Part shown: piece after piece, positions 10,176 through 21,094 of the stretch
Numbering within the stretch: the stretch's first letter is position 1
Layout: each line of letters starts with the position of its first letter
Assembly: GCF_026619415.1 (NCBI RefSeq)
Contig: NZ_JAOVZR010000001.1
Span: forward strand, 992,001 to 1,056,000
Source: Hoeflea algicola
Lineage (GTDB): Bacteria; Pseudomonadota; Alphaproteobacteria; Rhizobiales; Rhizobiaceae
Direction: 5' to 3'
Length of the DNA stretch: 64,000 bases
The notes under the pieces: generated by a model
Databases searched by the model: none
Seen by the model: only the letters and a program-made list of their open reading frames with translations
What the model was told of the DNA's origin: nothing
Translations under genes and position numbers: made by a program

Positions 10176-11886
10176 AGCAGTGCTTTTCTTTCGCTCCGCC
10201 CGGATGGGTAACTGCGCCATAACGCGCTGATCCCACCGTCTGGGCGTATTTCCACAGCGCACCCGATGCATAATCGGTTTCCCGTGCTGTCCATTTTTCC
10301 CTGCGCGCAGCCAGTTCCTCATCGGACAGCTGCACATTCAAAACCCCGTCAACAGCATTGATCTCGATGATGTCGCCATCCTCAAGCAAGCCGATTGGTC
10401 CGCCTTCTGCAGCTTCCGGGCAGACATGGCCGATACAGAAGCCGCGGGTTGCGCCGGAGAACCGGCCATCGGTGATCAAGGCCACCTTGTCGCCCATGCC
10501 CTGGCCGTACAACGCCGCAGTGGTCGACAGCATTTCGCGCATGCCGGGGCCACCCTTGGGACCCTCATAGCGGATCACCAGAACCTCACCTTCCTTATAG
10601 GAGCGGTTTGTGACGGCCTCAAAGCACTCTTCTTCCGAATCGAAACAACGCGCCGGGCCAGTAAATTTCAACTGCGACATACCCGCGACCTTCACGATCG
10701 CGCCGTCCTCGGCGAGGTTGCCTCGCAAACCGACAACACCGCCGGTAACGGTGATTGGCTTGTTGGCCGGGTGAACCACATCCTGCTGATCATTCCAGCG
10801 AACGTGCTCCATGTTTTCGGCCAAAGTACGGCCTGTCACCGTCATGCAATCGCCATGAAGATAGCCGTGCTCAAGCATGGTCTTCATCAACAATGGAATC
10901 CCGCCAGCCTCGAACATATCCTTGGCGACATATTTGCCGCCCGGCTTCAGATTGGCAATGTAGGGCGTACGTTCGAAAATCTTGGCTACATCGAAAAGGT
11001 CGAACTCAATCCCGCATTCATGGGCGATCGCCGGCAGATGCAAGGCCGCGTTGGTCGACCCGCCGGTGGCCGAAACCACTGCAGCCGCATTTTCCAGCGC
11101 CTTGAGGGTAACAATGTCACGCGGGCGGATCTGCTTGGCGATCAATTCCATGATCTTTTCGCCGGCTGCATAGCAAAACTGATCACGCATTTCATAAGGC
11201 GCCGGCGCGCCGCAGGAATAGGGCAAGGCCAGGCCAATGGCCTCGGCCACTGTCGCCATGGTGTTGGCAGTAAACTGCGCGCCGCAGGAACCGGCCGAAG
11301 GACAGGCCACCTGTTCGATTTCCAGCAGGTCCTCATCCGACATATTGCCAACCGAATGCTGTCCCACCGCCTCGAACACATCCTGAACGGTAATTTGACG
11401 ACCGCGGAAACTGCCGGGAAGAATCGAGCCGCCATAGATGAAGATCGACGGCACATTGAGCCGCACCATCGACATCATCATGCCCGGCAGCGATTTGTCG
11501 CAGCCAGCCAGACCGACAATCGCGTCATAGCAATGGCCACGCATGGTCAGTTCAACTGAATCGGCGATCAGATCACGGCTGGCCAGTGAGGCCTTCATGC
11601 CCTGATGGCCCATGGCGATGCCGTCGGTGACGGTAATGGTGCAGAATTCGCGCGGTGTACCCTTGGCAGAGGCAACACCCTTCTTGACCACCTGCGCCTG
11701 GCGCATCAGCGAAATATTGCAGGGCGCGGCCTCATTCCAGCATGACGCCACACCTACCAGCGGCTGCGCGATTTCCTCACTCGAAAGTCCCATCGCATAC
11801 AGATACGACCGGTGTGGCGCCCGCGCAGGGCCAACGGTGGTGTAACGGCTAGGAAGCTTGGACTTGTCGAATGGTGTGGCGGTCAT
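10162..11886 (-). CDS. ilvD: Dihydroxy-acid dehydratase
   Basis: Fe-S dehydratase of branched-chain amino acid synthesis converting 2,3-dihydroxy-isovalerate and 2,3-dihydroxy-3-methylvalerate to the 2-oxoacids. The 574-residue product has three cysteine segments of the IlvD/Edd family: [25 protein letters not shown] and [16 protein letters not shown]. Length and N-terminus ([20 protein letters not shown]) fit the shorter form rather than the roughly 612-residue E. coli-like form. The start at 11886 ([10 protein letters not shown]) was preferred to a frame reaching 12036. Confidence 0.92.
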   Translation of the reverse strand: MTATPFDKSKLPSRYTTVGPARAPHRSYLYAMGLSSEEIAQPLVGVASCWNEAAPCNISLMRQAQVVKKGVASAKGTPREFCTITVTDGIAMGHQGMKASLASRDLIADSVELTMRGHCYDAIVGLAGCDKSLPGMMMSMVRLNVPSIFIYGGSILPGSFRGRQITVQDVFEAVGQHSVGNMSDEDLLEIEQVACPSAGSCGAQFTANTMATVAEAIGLALPYSCGAPAPYEMRDQFCYAAGEKIMELIAKQIRPRDIVTLKALENAAAVVSATGGSTNAALHLPAIAHECGIEFDLFDVAKIFERTPYIANLKPGGKYVAKDMFEAGGIPLLMKTMLEHGYLHGDCMTVTGRTLAENMEHVRWNDQQDVVHPANKPITVTGGVVGLRGNLAEDGAIVKVAGMSQLKFTGPARCFDSEEECFEAVTNRSYKEGEVLVIRYEGPKGGPGMREMLSTTAALYGQGMGDKVALITDGRFSGATRGFCIGHVCPEAAEGGPIGLLEDGDIIEINAVDGVLNVQLSDEELAARREKWTARETDYASGALWKYAQTVGSARYGAVTHPGGAKEKHCYADI

Positions 11887-12170
11887 AATATCCTCAGACG
11901 CGTCTGGCCAAAAAACCGAGCCGCGGAGCCGAACTGGAGGTTTGGCCTGCGCCTTGTTTGTGGCGGGAAATGGGCACATTGCGCCCACCTGTTTCATAGC
12001 AGATGCATTCCCAAAAAAGTGTTGCGAATTCGTCACAATGCGTGATCACGATCACCCAAGGAGCACATATCGCAATAAAATTACGGCGCGGCCGGGTGAA
12101 CTGTCCACTCGCAGCCCTGCGCAACGGACTCGCCTCGAACTCAAGATCGGAACGACCATGGGGATAAACC

Positions 12171-12194
12171 AAAAACCCCGCCACTTGGGCGGGG
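12171..12194 (-). terminator. Intrinsic terminator of the FadL-type gene
   Basis: Seven-base GC arms (CCCCGCC at 12176-12182 and GGCGGGG at 12188-12194) are followed on the minus strand by a T5 tract. It lies 30 bases after the stop of the outer membrane protein gene. The rest of the 337-base gap to the ilvD start holds no recognisable gene. Confidence 0.8.
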
Positions 12195-12223
12195 TCTGGT
12201 AGTTTCGACAATGTCGGCGCTGT

Positions 12224-13453
12224 CTAGAACTTGACCGACGCGCTGGCTGAGAGGGCATAACCCCATTCACTCGGCGATACCGCGGTGTAATCAACAGCAC
12301 TCGCCGTCTTCGACTTGTTGCCGCTCGCGAAGTGAATCGCAGCGCCGCCGGCGCGGATCTGGATCTTTTCGTTGACATCGTATGCCACGCCACCGGCCAG
12401 CGTCCAGGTGTCGGTCAGAGTGTCCCAGCCGGTGGTAACACCACGGTCCCAGGTCAGCGATGCCGATGCTGCCAGTTGCTCGTTAAAGCGGTGGGCGACG
12501 CCACCGGTCACGGTCCAGCCGTCCTTGAAAAAGAACCGCGAGGTCGAGAACGGGGTGCCGGCAATGCCTTCAGTCAGGGTAATCGACTGCAGCACGCTCC
12601 ACTCGGTCCACTTGATGCTGCCGAATGCGAGCCAGCCCGGTGCAACGCCAGACTGCACGGCCAGCTCAACGCTTTGCGGCAAGCTTGCATTGGTCGTCGC
12701 CGTCGTTGACATGTTTGCACCATAGACGGCGGCGGCCTGTACCGGTGTCAATGCACCGCCAGCAACCGCCAAGGTCGCAAACGGGGTATTGGTGTACATG
12801 CCGGTCGCGGTGTGGTCGGTCTGCGAACGGTACATCAACGACGCCTTGAGGGCGATCTCCGGGATCTCATAGGCTAAACCAAGGCGATAGCCCCAAGCAT
12901 CCGATGAGACATTGATCTTGCTATCGCCGACAGTGCCGAACGCGAGATTGAAATTCCGTGCCTGATCATACTCGATATATTCGTTGAATACGCCGCCGAT
13001 GAAAGAAATCCGCCCCTTGCCCAACTCATAGCGATAGGAGCAGGTCAGGCCGAGTTCGCGGGTCGCCAGCGACTGGCTGGCAATGTGATAGGTGATATCC
13101 CCAGAATAGCTCGAATCCGCGCCATAGGGCTGGGAGTAGGAGCCGACACAGGCGGTGTTGGCGAAAATTTCGCCACCTGCCGATGCATAGGGCACGGCAA
13201 AGGAATCGCCGAACTCCACGGCCCCCTGAGCAAGCGCGGCCGGGGCTCCGCCAACCACGCGCAACCCCGTCACGCTTGAATAGGAACGACCAGGAGCGAC
13301 ATAGGTCACACCACTGTAAATGCCCAGACTGTCGGAAAACAGACCGTCGAGATTGGCACTGCCGCGATTGAAGCCGCCTGCCTGCGCCACAGAAACCATT
13401 GCCGCGCTTGCAGCGAGTACGGCGACGAGTGTTTTCAAATTACCGGTAATCAT
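12224..13453 (-). CDS. OmpP1/FadL-type outer membrane transport protein
   Basis: A 409-residue outer membrane beta-barrel protein of the long-chain fatty acid transporter family. A signal peptide ends near SVAQA, followed by the family's N-terminal GGFNRGSANLDGLFSD hatch region and alternating amphipathic strands, with a C-terminal aromatic residue (SASVKF). Family members import fatty acids or other hydrophobic compounds; substrate cannot be told. It is monocistronic, with a terminator 30 bases downstream and a long upstream region. Confidence 0.85.
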   Translation of the reverse strand: MITGNLKTLVAVLAASAAMVSVAQAGGFNRGSANLDGLFSDSLGIYSGVTYVAPGRSYSSVTGLRVVGGAPAALAQGAVEFGDSFAVPYASAGGEIFANTACVGSYSQPYGADSSYSGDITYHIASQSLATRELGLTCSYRYELGKGRISFIGGVFNEYIEYDQARNFNLAFGTVGDSKINVSSDAWGYRLGLAYEIPEIALKASLMYRSQTDHTATGMYTNTPFATLAVAGGALTPVQAAAVYGANMSTTATTNASLPQSVELAVQSGVAPGWLAFGSIKWTEWSVLQSITLTEGIAGTPFSTSRFFFKDGWTVTGGVAHRFNEQLAASASLTWDRGVTTGWDTLTDTWTLAGGVAYDVNEKIQIRAGGAAIHFASGNKSKTASAVDYTAVSPSEWGYALSASASVKF

Positions 13454-13751
13454 GAATCCCCTCCAGGACGTAAAAGCTTACGATTGACATGATTAGGTAA
13501 AGTTTTTTGCAACTTTGTAAACCGCGCGTGTCCGCCCTCCGCCACAACGTCTGCCTGCAAGCGCTCAGTTCCTGGCAAAAAGCCGCCCAAACGCACCAAA
13601 ATCGAGAAAAATTGGGCGGTGCGTGTGCTGTTCAGCCCCAAAAACCCTTGTTATCTCTGGTCAGAATCAGGATTTGTTGCAATTCCGTCACATTTGCCAT
13701 GATTTTGCTCGAATCCCGAATCAGCCCCGCGGCAAAATCACCCGTGCGCCA

Positions 13752-13787
13752 AAAACAGCAACGGCGGCCCGAAACAAGGGGCCGCCG
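13752..13787 (-). terminator. Probable terminator of valS
   Basis: Nine-base arms (CGGCGGCCC at 13762-13770 and GGGCCGCCG at 13779-13787) form a hairpin on the minus strand, with a T5 tract a few bases further on. It lies 30 bases beyond the valS stop. The remaining bases up to the outer membrane protein start at 13453 hold no gene and presumably carry its promoter. Confidence 0.65.
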
Positions 13788-13817
13788 GCGCAGATTCGCA
13801 TACTGCCAGTCTCAGTA

Positions 13818-16634
13818 TCAGTCAGCTTGCCCGAGACGTTCGATGGCCATTGACAGCTTTTCTCTCTGGCCGATCAGGTCGGCAAGTTTTTCACGTTCGG
13901 CGGCAACGACCTCGGGCTTGGCATTGGCCACGAACTTGTCGTTTCCAAGCTTGCGTTCGATCTTGTCGATATCGTCGGCCACCTTGCCCAGAGCCTTCTG
14001 CAGACGCGCTTTCTCAGCATCCAGATCAATCAGGTCGCCGAGCGGCAGGCAGGCGGTCGCCTCGCCAACCACGATCTGCGCCGACCCGCGTGGCGCCGTA
14101 GCCTCCAGCAGGATGTCGCTGACCCGTGCCAGCCGCATGATCGCCGGTTCGTGCCGGACCAACCGTTCGCCGGTTTCGGTGTTGGTGCCCACCATCACCA
14201 GCGGCGCCTTGGCCGAGGGCGGAACATTCATCTCCGCCCGGACCGAACGCAGACCGGACACAAGATCGATCAGCCAGTTTATTTCCGCAGCAGCGGCCTC
14301 ATCCTCGAACACCGGCTCCGGCCAGGCCGCGTGACAGGCAAGCCCTGCCCCCTCGCCCGCCAGATGGGCCCAAAGCTCTTCGGTCATGAACGGCATGAAC
14401 GGATGCAACAGCTTGACCGCCTCCGCCAGAACATGCGCCGCGCAGGCACGGGATTCAGCCTTTGCGGCCTCGTCCTCGCCCATGAATACCGGCTTGAGCA
14501 ATTCAAGATACCAGTCACACACCTGGTGCCATACAAAACGGTACAGCGCGCCCGATGCTTCGTTGAACTTGTAGCCCTCAATCGCCGTCTTGACTTCAGC
14601 CGCGGTGCGGGTGAGCTCGGTCAGAATCCAGCGGTTGATCGTCAGCTTAACCGAGGCCGGATCGAAATTCGGGTCCAGCGCAGCACCGTTCATGTCGGCA
14701 AAGCGCGTGGCATTCCACAATTTGGTGCCGAAATTGCGATAACCGGCGACCCGCGACGGGTCGAGTTTCACATCACGGCCCTGTGCCGCCATGATCGCCA
14801 GCGTGAAGCGCAGCGCATCGGCGCCGTACTCGTCGATCAGTTCCAGCGGATCGATCACGTTGCCCTTGGACTTGGACATCTTGGCGCCGTGCTTGTCGCG
14901 CACTAGCGCATGGACATAGACCGTGTGAAACGGTTCTTCATCCATGAAATGCAGGCCCATCATCATCATCCGGGCAACCCAGAAGAAGATGATATCGAAA
15001 CCGGTCACCAGCACGTCGGTCTGGTAATAGCGGGCCAGTTCCGGTGTCTTGTCCGGCCAACCGAGCGTGGAAAACGGCCACAGTGCCGACGAGAACCAGG
15101 TGTCGAGCACATCCTCGTCGCGGGTCAGGATCTCGCCCGGCTTGAAGTTTTCGAGCTTCTCCTCGACCCAGGCCTTCCACGGTCCCTCATGGGCCAGGTA
15201 GTGCTGGATCGCCGCCTCAAGCGCTGCTTCCTCGTCCTTTTCAACGAACACCTGTCCGTCGGGACCGTACCAGGCCGGGATCTGGTGCCCCCACCACAAT
15301 TGCCGGGAAATGCACCAGGGTTGGATGTTTTCCATCCAGTCGAAATAGGTCTTTTCCCAATTTTTCGGGACGAAGTTGGTCCGCCCTTCGCGCACGCTCT
15401 CGATCGCCGGCTTGGCCATCTCGGCGGCGTTGACATACCACTGATCGGTCAGGAACGGCTCGATCGGCACGCCGCCACGGTCGCCATGCGGCACCATGTG
15501 GGTGTGCGGCTCGACTTCGTCGAGCAGCCCCAGTTCTTCCATCTTGACGACAATTTCCTTGCGCGCCGCAAACCGGTCCATGCCATCGAGTTCTTCAATT
15601 ACCTCGATCAGCTTACCTTCCACGGCAATGCCTTCGAGAAAGTCCTCGTTGTCCTTGAGCGTGATGCGCGCATCGGTCGTCAGGATGTTGATGGCCCTGA
15701 GATGGTGGCGCTTGCCCACCTCGAAATCGTTGAAATCATGGGCCGGCGTGATTTTCACGGCCCCTGATCCGGCGGTTTCGTCGGCATAATCGTCACCGAC
15801 AATGTCAATGCGGCGACCGACCAGCGGCAGGATCGCCTGCTTGCCGATCAGATCCTTGTAGCGGGAATCCTCGGGATTGACGGCAATCGCCGTGTCGCCG
15901 AGCATGGTTTCCGGCCGCGTCGTTGCGACAATGATGTAGTCGCGCGTTTCGTACTGGTAGGTATCGCTGTCCTCGTCGTGGGAGACAGGATGCTCATAGG
16001 TGACGCCGTCAGCCAGCGGATAGCGGAAATGCCAGAGATTGCCCTTGATCTCGACCGGTTCGACCTCAAGGTCGGAAATCGCCGTAAGCAGCTTCGGATC
16101 CCAGTTGACCAGCCGCTTGTCCTTGTAGATCAGCCCTTCCTTGTAAAGGCTGACAAACACCTCAAGCACCGCGCGCGACAGGCCCTCATCCATGGTGAAG
16201 CGTTCGCGTGGCCAATCGCAGGAAGCACCCAATCGCTTGAGCTGGTTGAAGATGATCCCACCCGATTCATCCTTCCAGTTCCAGATTCGCTCGACAAATT
16301 TCTCGCGCCCGACCTCATGTCGGTTGGGTTCCTTGCGCTCGGCCAGTTGCCGCTCGACAACCATCTGCGTTGCGATGCCGGCATGGTCCATGCCGGGCTG
16401 CCACAACACGTCACGCCCCCGCATCCGCTGGAAACGCACCAGAATATCCTGCAGCGTGTTGTTGAGCGCGTGCCCCATATGCAACGAGCCGGTGACATTG
16501 GGTGGCGGAATGACGATGCAATAGGGCTCCGCCCCGGGTTTCGCGCCAGCGCCGGCGGCAAACGCATTGGCGTCTGCCCAGCGTGTCGCAATTTTCGGCT
16601 CTACGGCCGCAGCGTCATAGGTTTTTTCAAGCAT
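13818..16634 (-). CDS. valS: Valyl-tRNA synthetase
   Basis: Class I synthetase of 938 residues. The HIGH motif is in PPPNVTGSLHMGHALNNT (about residue 45), the KMSKS motif in GAKMSKSKGNVIDP, and the C-terminal coiled-coil arm typical of ValS covers the last 65 residues or so. The start MLEKTYDAAAVEPK is standard. popZ lies 206 bases upstream on the same strand, an arrangement common in rhizobia. Confidence 0.96.
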   Translation of the reverse strand: MLEKTYDAAAVEPKIATRWADANAFAAGAGAKPGAEPYCIVIPPPNVTGSLHMGHALNNTLQDILVRFQRMRGRDVLWQPGMDHAGIATQMVVERQLAERKEPNRHEVGREKFVERIWNWKDESGGIIFNQLKRLGASCDWPRERFTMDEGLSRAVLEVFVSLYKEGLIYKDKRLVNWDPKLLTAISDLEVEPVEIKGNLWHFRYPLADGVTYEHPVSHDEDSDTYQYETRDYIIVATTRPETMLGDTAIAVNPEDSRYKDLIGKQAILPLVGRRIDIVGDDYADETAGSGAVKITPAHDFNDFEVGKRHHLRAINILTTDARITLKDNEDFLEGIAVEGKLIEVIEELDGMDRFAARKEIVVKMEELGLLDEVEPHTHMVPHGDRGGVPIEPFLTDQWYVNAAEMAKPAIESVREGRTNFVPKNWEKTYFDWMENIQPWCISRQLWWGHQIPAWYGPDGQVFVEKDEEAALEAAIQHYLAHEGPWKAWVEEKLENFKPGEILTRDEDVLDTWFSSALWPFSTLGWPDKTPELARYYQTDVLVTGFDIIFFWVARMMMMGLHFMDEEPFHTVYVHALVRDKHGAKMSKSKGNVIDPLELIDEYGADALRFTLAIMAAQGRDVKLDPSRVAGYRNFGTKLWNATRFADMNGAALDPNFDPASVKLTINRWILTELTRTAAEVKTAIEGYKFNEASGALYRFVWHQVCDWYLELLKPVFMGEDEAAKAESRACAAHVLAEAVKLLHPFMPFMTEELWAHLAGEGAGLACHAAWPEPVFEDEAAAAEINWLIDLVSGLRSVRAEMNVPPSAKAPLVMVGTNTETGERLVRHEPAIMRLARVSDILLEATAPRGSAQIVVGEATACLPLGDLIDLDAEKARLQKALGKVADDIDKIERKLGNDKFVANAKPEVVAAEREKLADLIGQREKLSMAIERLGQAD

Positions 16635-16840
16635 GTTCGGGTAACCGCCTGCATCATGTGGGACAAGGCTCGGATAAACCGGAACGGCCGGGCTAAGTCA
16701 ACAACAAGGCGGTCAGGCAAGATCGATGGTCACCCACCGAATGCCAATGCGTTTGCGCGCATCAGCCAGCAAAGATGCCCATGGCGTGGCCATCTCCCCC
16801 GCCGGCTGCGCGCTTCATATGTCGATAAAACAGTTCGCCG

Positions 16841-17614
16841 TCAGCTTCTGTTGCCGCGCGACACCCGCTCGATTTCTTCGCGAACCAGCCGCTCGACAAG
16901 GGTCGGCAGATTGTCATCGAGCCATTGGCTGAGCATCGGCTTGAGCATTTCCTCGGCGATTTCGTCAAACGACCGTGTTTGCCCTGCCGCGATAGCCGAG
17001 CTCAACTCGTCAAACGCCGCAGCGACTTTTTCTCCGGTATGCAGGGAAACCAGCTGGCTTCCGCCTGTCTCCGGCTTGCCAGCGCTTGCAATTTTGGGTT
17101 CAGATTCCTGCTGCACCTCGGTGTCCTCCTGCTTGGCAGGCTCGGAAGACTTTACGGGCTCAACGGTTTCCAGTCTGGGCGCGATCGACACCACCGGATC
17201 GTTGGAGACCAGCGCCTGCCTGAGTTCTTCCGCCACGGCGTCGTCGATTGCGGCCTCGGCGTCCGCCCCCGGGTCAGCAGCGACTGCAGCCAAAGCTTCC
17301 GGGGACAAGCGTACACGCGCCGCCACATCGGCGAGCGAGACCGGTTCCGAGCGCTGCGGCTCTTCCGGCGCTGCGCTTTGCTCAGTCGCTTCATCCTCGG
17401 TAACATCGTCGCTGGCAAAGCCTTTGCCGCGAACGCCATTGCTCACCGAGCTTTCAAAGTCTGATTCTGATTCGTCCGCATAATCGTCGTGGGCACCGTC
17501 ATAGGCGGCACCCGCCTCGTTTTCACCCGCGGGTTCATTATTCTCGATGATCCTGCGGATGGACGCCAGAATTTCTTCCATCGACGGTTCGCGCTGTGCG
17601 CCGGCCTGTCCCAT
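16841..17614 (-). CDS. popZ: PopZ-like polar organizing protein (DUF2497)
   Basis: A 257-residue acidic protein with the PopZ layout: an N-terminal helix (EPSMEEILASIRRIIENNE), a long low-complexity acidic and proline-containing middle, and a conserved C-terminal helical region (DEIAEEMLKPMLSQWLDDNL...LVEREEI-like end). PopZ forms condensates at the cell pole and tethers chromosome and cell-cycle factors; in Rhizobiaceae it marks the growing pole. It sits between tolC and valS, as in related genomes. Confidence 0.88.
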   Translation of the reverse strand: MGQAGAQREPSMEEILASIRRIIENNEPAGENEAGAAYDGAHDDYADESESDFESSVSNGVRGKGFASDDVTEDEATEQSAAPEEPQRSEPVSLADVAARVRLSPEALAAVAADPGADAEAAIDDAVAEELRQALVSNDPVVSIAPRLETVEPVKSSEPAKQEDTEVQQESEPKIASAGKPETGGSQLVSLHTGEKVAAAFDELSSAIAAGQTRSFDEIAEEMLKPMLSQWLDDNLPTLVERLVREEIERVSRGNRS

Positions 17615-17768
17615 GATTACGCTCCGTTACTCTCGTCGCTCGGCTCATGACCACCGGCGAATCACCCTTTGACTGTAGGGCATCAGCGAAGCATTGAGAA
17701 TCACGCTTGTGAACGGATCCTCGATCATGCACAGGATTTGCAATAATCAGTAGACGGAAATATAGCCT

Positions 17769-19127
17769 CTAACGGCCGTCAATGGTGCGCAGACCATACC
17801 AACGATCTTTGGTAGCCTCGTAATGATCTTCGGCACGGTAATTGGCGACACGCAGCCCAAGCCGGTCAACGGTCAATTTGCCGGTGGAGGCGAGCACCGA
17901 GAAACTTGCCAGGATGGCGTTGCGTTCGGATTGGGAAATCGCTTCCTTGGCGTTGAGCACGGTTTGCTGCGCATTCAGCACATCGAGCGTGGTCCGCTGT
18001 CCGACGCGGCGTTCCTCGACAACTCCGTTCAGTGCCAGATTGGCGGCCGAAAGCTGGGCGCGATTGGCCTCAATGGTTGCCTGTGCCGCTTCCATCTGGG
18101 TCCACGACGTAATCACCGACTGCTGGATTGAACGCCGGGTCTTGTCGACCAGGATGCGCTGTTGGCCCAGTTGCTCCTTGGCTTGACGAACCCGTGCCGA
18201 CGCCGCGCCACCCTGATAGAGCGGAACCGTAACCCGAGCCTCGACCCGCGCCGTACTCACGCCGCCATCAGCCTCGGAGACCGATCCGCTCAATTTCACG
18301 CCCGGCAGGAACGTTCCTTCCTGGGATTTGACGTTGTAGCCTGCGGCATCAACGCCATAGAGCGACGCCAGCACTGCCGGATGTTCCGTGACCCCTTGCG
18401 AAACCGCACTGTCGAGAGTCGGCGGCAACAGTTTGCGCGGCAGCGCCACGGCCTTGAGGCTCTTCGGCATGGTGCCGACGATCTGCGCATATACGGCGGC
18501 ACTCGATTTCGCCTGGGCAATCGCCGCCGTCAGGCTCGCTCGGGCACCTGCCAGTTGCGCTTCGGCGAGACTGACATCCGTACGGGTGCTTTCGCCGACA
18601 TCAAACCGGGCCTTTGCCGCGGAAAATTGCTCCTGCAGGAAGGCGATATTCTGTTTCCGGTACACCACGATCTGGTTGTCGCGGTTGACATTGACATAGG
18701 CCTGGACGGTGGCCAGCAGGATATCGATCTCGGTGCCGCGCAGGTTTTCCCGTCCGGCAAACACCTGCGCCTCTGCGGCGCGCACATTGTTGCGTGTCTG
18801 AAATCCGTCAAAAAGTGTCTGATTGATCGACACCCCGACACTGGCGGCGTCTGTCTGAAAGCCCTCGGTATTGGTCGATGACGCGACTGCTTCAGCGGCG
18901 ATGATCGGCCGGTAGCCCGATTTCGCCAGTGCCACGCCTTCGTCGGTCGCGCGCAATCCTGCCCGCGCGGCATTCAGGTCCGGGTTGTTTTCATAGGCCT
19001 TGGCCATCGCCTGATACAAAGTTTCAGCAAAAGCCGGCTGCGGAGATATAGCCACCATCGAAATGACCGCGACACAGGCGAGCGACTTGGTAAAAAACGA
19101 CACGAGCAAACACTCCAGCATGCGCAC
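17769..19127 (-). CDS. tolC: TolC family outer membrane efflux protein
   Basis: A 452-residue protein with a signal peptide ending AFA and two OEP repeats of long helices and short strands (AKAYENNPDLNAARAGLR near the start, LSAANLALNGVVEERRVGQR near the end). It forms the trimeric outer membrane tunnel for type I secretion and RND efflux. The ATG could be 19127 or two codons later (MLECLL). It lies 192 bases downstream of pcm, with an AT-rich gap that probably carries its promoter. Confidence 0.92.
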   Translation of the reverse strand: MRMLECLLVSFFTKSLACVAVISMVAISPQPAFAETLYQAMAKAYENNPDLNAARAGLRATDEGVALAKSGYRPIIAAEAVASSTNTEGFQTDAASVGVSINQTLFDGFQTRNNVRAAEAQVFAGRENLRGTEIDILLATVQAYVNVNRDNQIVVYRKQNIAFLQEQFSAAKARFDVGESTRTDVSLAEAQLAGARASLTAAIAQAKSSAAVYAQIVGTMPKSLKAVALPRKLLPPTLDSAVSQGVTEHPAVLASLYGVDAAGYNVKSQEGTFLPGVKLSGSVSEADGGVSTARVEARVTVPLYQGGAASARVRQAKEQLGQQRILVDKTRRSIQQSVITSWTQMEAAQATIEANRAQLSAANLALNGVVEERRVGQRTTLDVLNAQQTVLNAKEAISQSERNAILASFSVLASTGKLTVDRLGLRVANYRAEDHYEATKDRWYGLRTIDGR

Positions 19128-19319
19128 AACCGGGAAACCCGAAACAGCGCAGGATACGATATTGGTGAAACACCAAATATTTAAGGTACCACATATATAA
19201 CCGGCACCGCCCGACGCAATCTTACAAACGGTCTATACAGGTACTAAACACAGCAAAGTGACCTTCGCGCAACAGCACGACATTTCATAACATCGGTGAC
19301 AGCGGTCTCGCGCCTGCGT

Positions 19320-19994
19320 CTAGAAAACAAATTCTCGCGTTTTGCGAAAACCGGGCAACGGCTTGATCGACACATTGAACGCGGGTCTGCCGGAGACCAC
19401 ACCGCCATCCTTGACATACACATATGCCTGGGCCGCGGCCCCCATCCCGATCGCCGCGATCAGACGACCGCCCTCGCGCAACTGCTCAAACAGCGCCTCC
19501 GGCACGACTTCCACCGCACCGTTGAAGATAATCACGTCATAGGGTGCCTCGGCAGCATAGCCCTTTTCCAGATCCCCGGTGACGACGGCGACATTGTCGT
19601 AGCCGGTATCGCTGAGCTTGGCACTCGAAGCTTCGGCCAGCGTACCATCGCTTTCAACCGCAACAACCGACCCGGCAAGCATCGACAACAGCGCCGCGGA
19701 ATAGCCCACCCCGCAGCCGATCTGCAGAACCACCTGATCGGGCGTGATCTGCGCCAGCTGCAACAACTTGGCCAGCGGCGATGGCTCCATCACGTAACGC
19801 GCAACCCCGTTCTCGTCACTCGAAGTGATCTGAAGGTCGGTGTCGATATAGGCCAGCGGCTTGAGCGGCGTCGGCAGAAAATCTTCGCGCGCCACAGTCA
19901 GGAAGGCCTTCAGGACCGAATGCGAGGTCACATCGGTTGTGCGTATCTGATTGTCCACCATCTTCTGGCGAGCGTCTTGATAGTCGGTGCCCAT
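19320..19994 (-). CDS. pcm: Protein-L-isoaspartate O-methyltransferase
   Basis: SAM-dependent methyltransferase of 224 residues repairing isoaspartyl residues in damaged proteins. The SAM-binding glycine loop is seen in VLQIGCGVGYSAALLSMLAG (about residue 80), with the family N-terminus ARQKMVDNQIRTTDVT. The ATG at 19994 has GGAGA at a good distance; the frame runs six codons further upstream without such a site. It comes before tolC, a conserved rhizobial order. Confidence 0.9.
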   Translation of the reverse strand: MGTDYQDARQKMVDNQIRTTDVTSHSVLKAFLTVAREDFLPTPLKPLAYIDTDLQITSSDENGVARYVMEPSPLAKLLQLAQITPDQVVLQIGCGVGYSAALLSMLAGSVVAVESDGTLAEASSAKLSDTGYDNVAVVTGDLEKGYAAEAPYDVIIFNGAVEVVPEALFEQLREGGRLIAAIGMGAAAQAYVYVKDGGVVSGRPAFNVSIKPLPGFRKTREFVF

Positions 19995-20194
19995 CCGGTC
20001 TCTCCGATGCATCTGGTTCGCGCTTCAATAAAGCGCGGAACCGACAGTTTCAAGCTGAACCACAGGCGCACCGGCAATATTCCCTGTTTTCGGTGCCTGA
20101 GTTGTCGATAATGTCGCGGTCGATGTCCACAACCCCCTTGCGTCTGCTTGATTCTCCGTCTATTTGCCAGCCGTCCGGTGTCAGACCGGCATGA

Positions 20195-20268
20195 GGCCTC
20201 GTGGCGGAGTGGTTACGCAGAGGACTGCAAATCCTTGCACCCCGGTTCGATTCCGGGCGAGGCCTCCA
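20195..20268 (+). tRNA. tRNA-Cys (GCA)
   Basis: A complete 74-base cloverleaf: acceptor arms GGCCTCG and CGAGGCC, a T-arm with GGTTCGATTCC, anticodon GCA at 20227-20229 in the loop CTGCAAA, and an encoded CCA end. Confidence 0.95.
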
Positions 20269-20323
20269 ACTCCCGCTCCCGAATACAGCAATACCGAGAT
20301 ATAAACGCCAGACATCGCGCGCA

Positions 20324-20920
20324 CTATCGTTTGCATCGCGCGATTGAGCAGTTACGGCATTTTCTGCCGTCGGGAAACGACGCTCCCGTCAGCTTCGCAC
20401 CGGCCAGAACCGCTCCTTCCATATCTGCATCGCTCAGATTGGCTCCGCCCAGATCCGCGCCCTCAAGATTGGCCAGGCTGAGATCCGCTCCGATCAGATC
20501 TGCCCACGTCATATCTGCCCGCGCCAGGTTCGCGCGCGACAGGTTGGCTCTGCGCAAAGACGCTCCGCTCAGGTTCGCACGGGTAAGATTGGCCCTGTTC
20601 AGGCCTGCGCGTGTCAGGTCGGCGCCACTCAGATTGGCACCGGTCAGGTTCGCGCTTCTCAGACGCACGGCCCGCATGTCCGCTCTTCTCATGTCCGCCC
20701 CGGAAAGGTTGGCATGGTTGAGGAAGGTGCCTGCCAAGTTTGCCCAGGTCAGGTTCGCCCCCATCAGATTGGCTCCGTTCAAGTCCAACCGTCGCAGGCT
20801 CGCCCCGTTGAGATCGCACCCGCGCCAATTGACCCCGGGCGCAGGCGGATCCCCGCACGCAGCCAACGTGTCGGCAATCGCACCAAACGACAGGAGAATG
20901 GCTAAGCAGACAAACTTCAT
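20324..20920 (-). CDS. Exported pentapeptide-repeat protein
   Basis: A 198-residue protein with a signal peptide (MKFVCLAILLSFGAIADTLA) and then about 25 A(D/N)LxX pentapeptide repeats, for example GANLMGANLTWANLAG and ANLSGADLTRAGLNRANL. Such repeats fold as a right-handed square beta-helix. Cytoplasmic members can mimic DNA and protect gyrase, but this one has an export signal, so that role is unlikely. Start at 20920 was chosen for the signal peptide; an 18-codon extension upstream is open. Confidence 0.8.
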   Translation of the reverse strand: MKFVCLAILLSFGAIADTLAACGDPPAPGVNWRGCDLNGASLRRLDLNGANLMGANLTWANLAGTFLNHANLSGADMRRADMRAVRLRSANLTGANLSGADLTRAGLNRANLTRANLSGASLRRANLSRANLARADMTWADLIGADLSLANLEGADLGGANLSDADMEGAVLAGAKLTGASFPDGRKCRNCSIARCKR

Positions 20921-21094
20921 GGAAATATCCCCGCTTGAAGCAATGGATAATCCGGTGTTCCGCGAATGGAGCAACGTCTGTCAGGTTACGGGCACCATGC
21001 GCGCTTCGCCAAGCCATTTCTCAATAATCACCGCTTGCAGCCGCGTTGACCGAACCGCCGCCCCCGGAGGTCGGGACGAGGCCACCCGAATCAA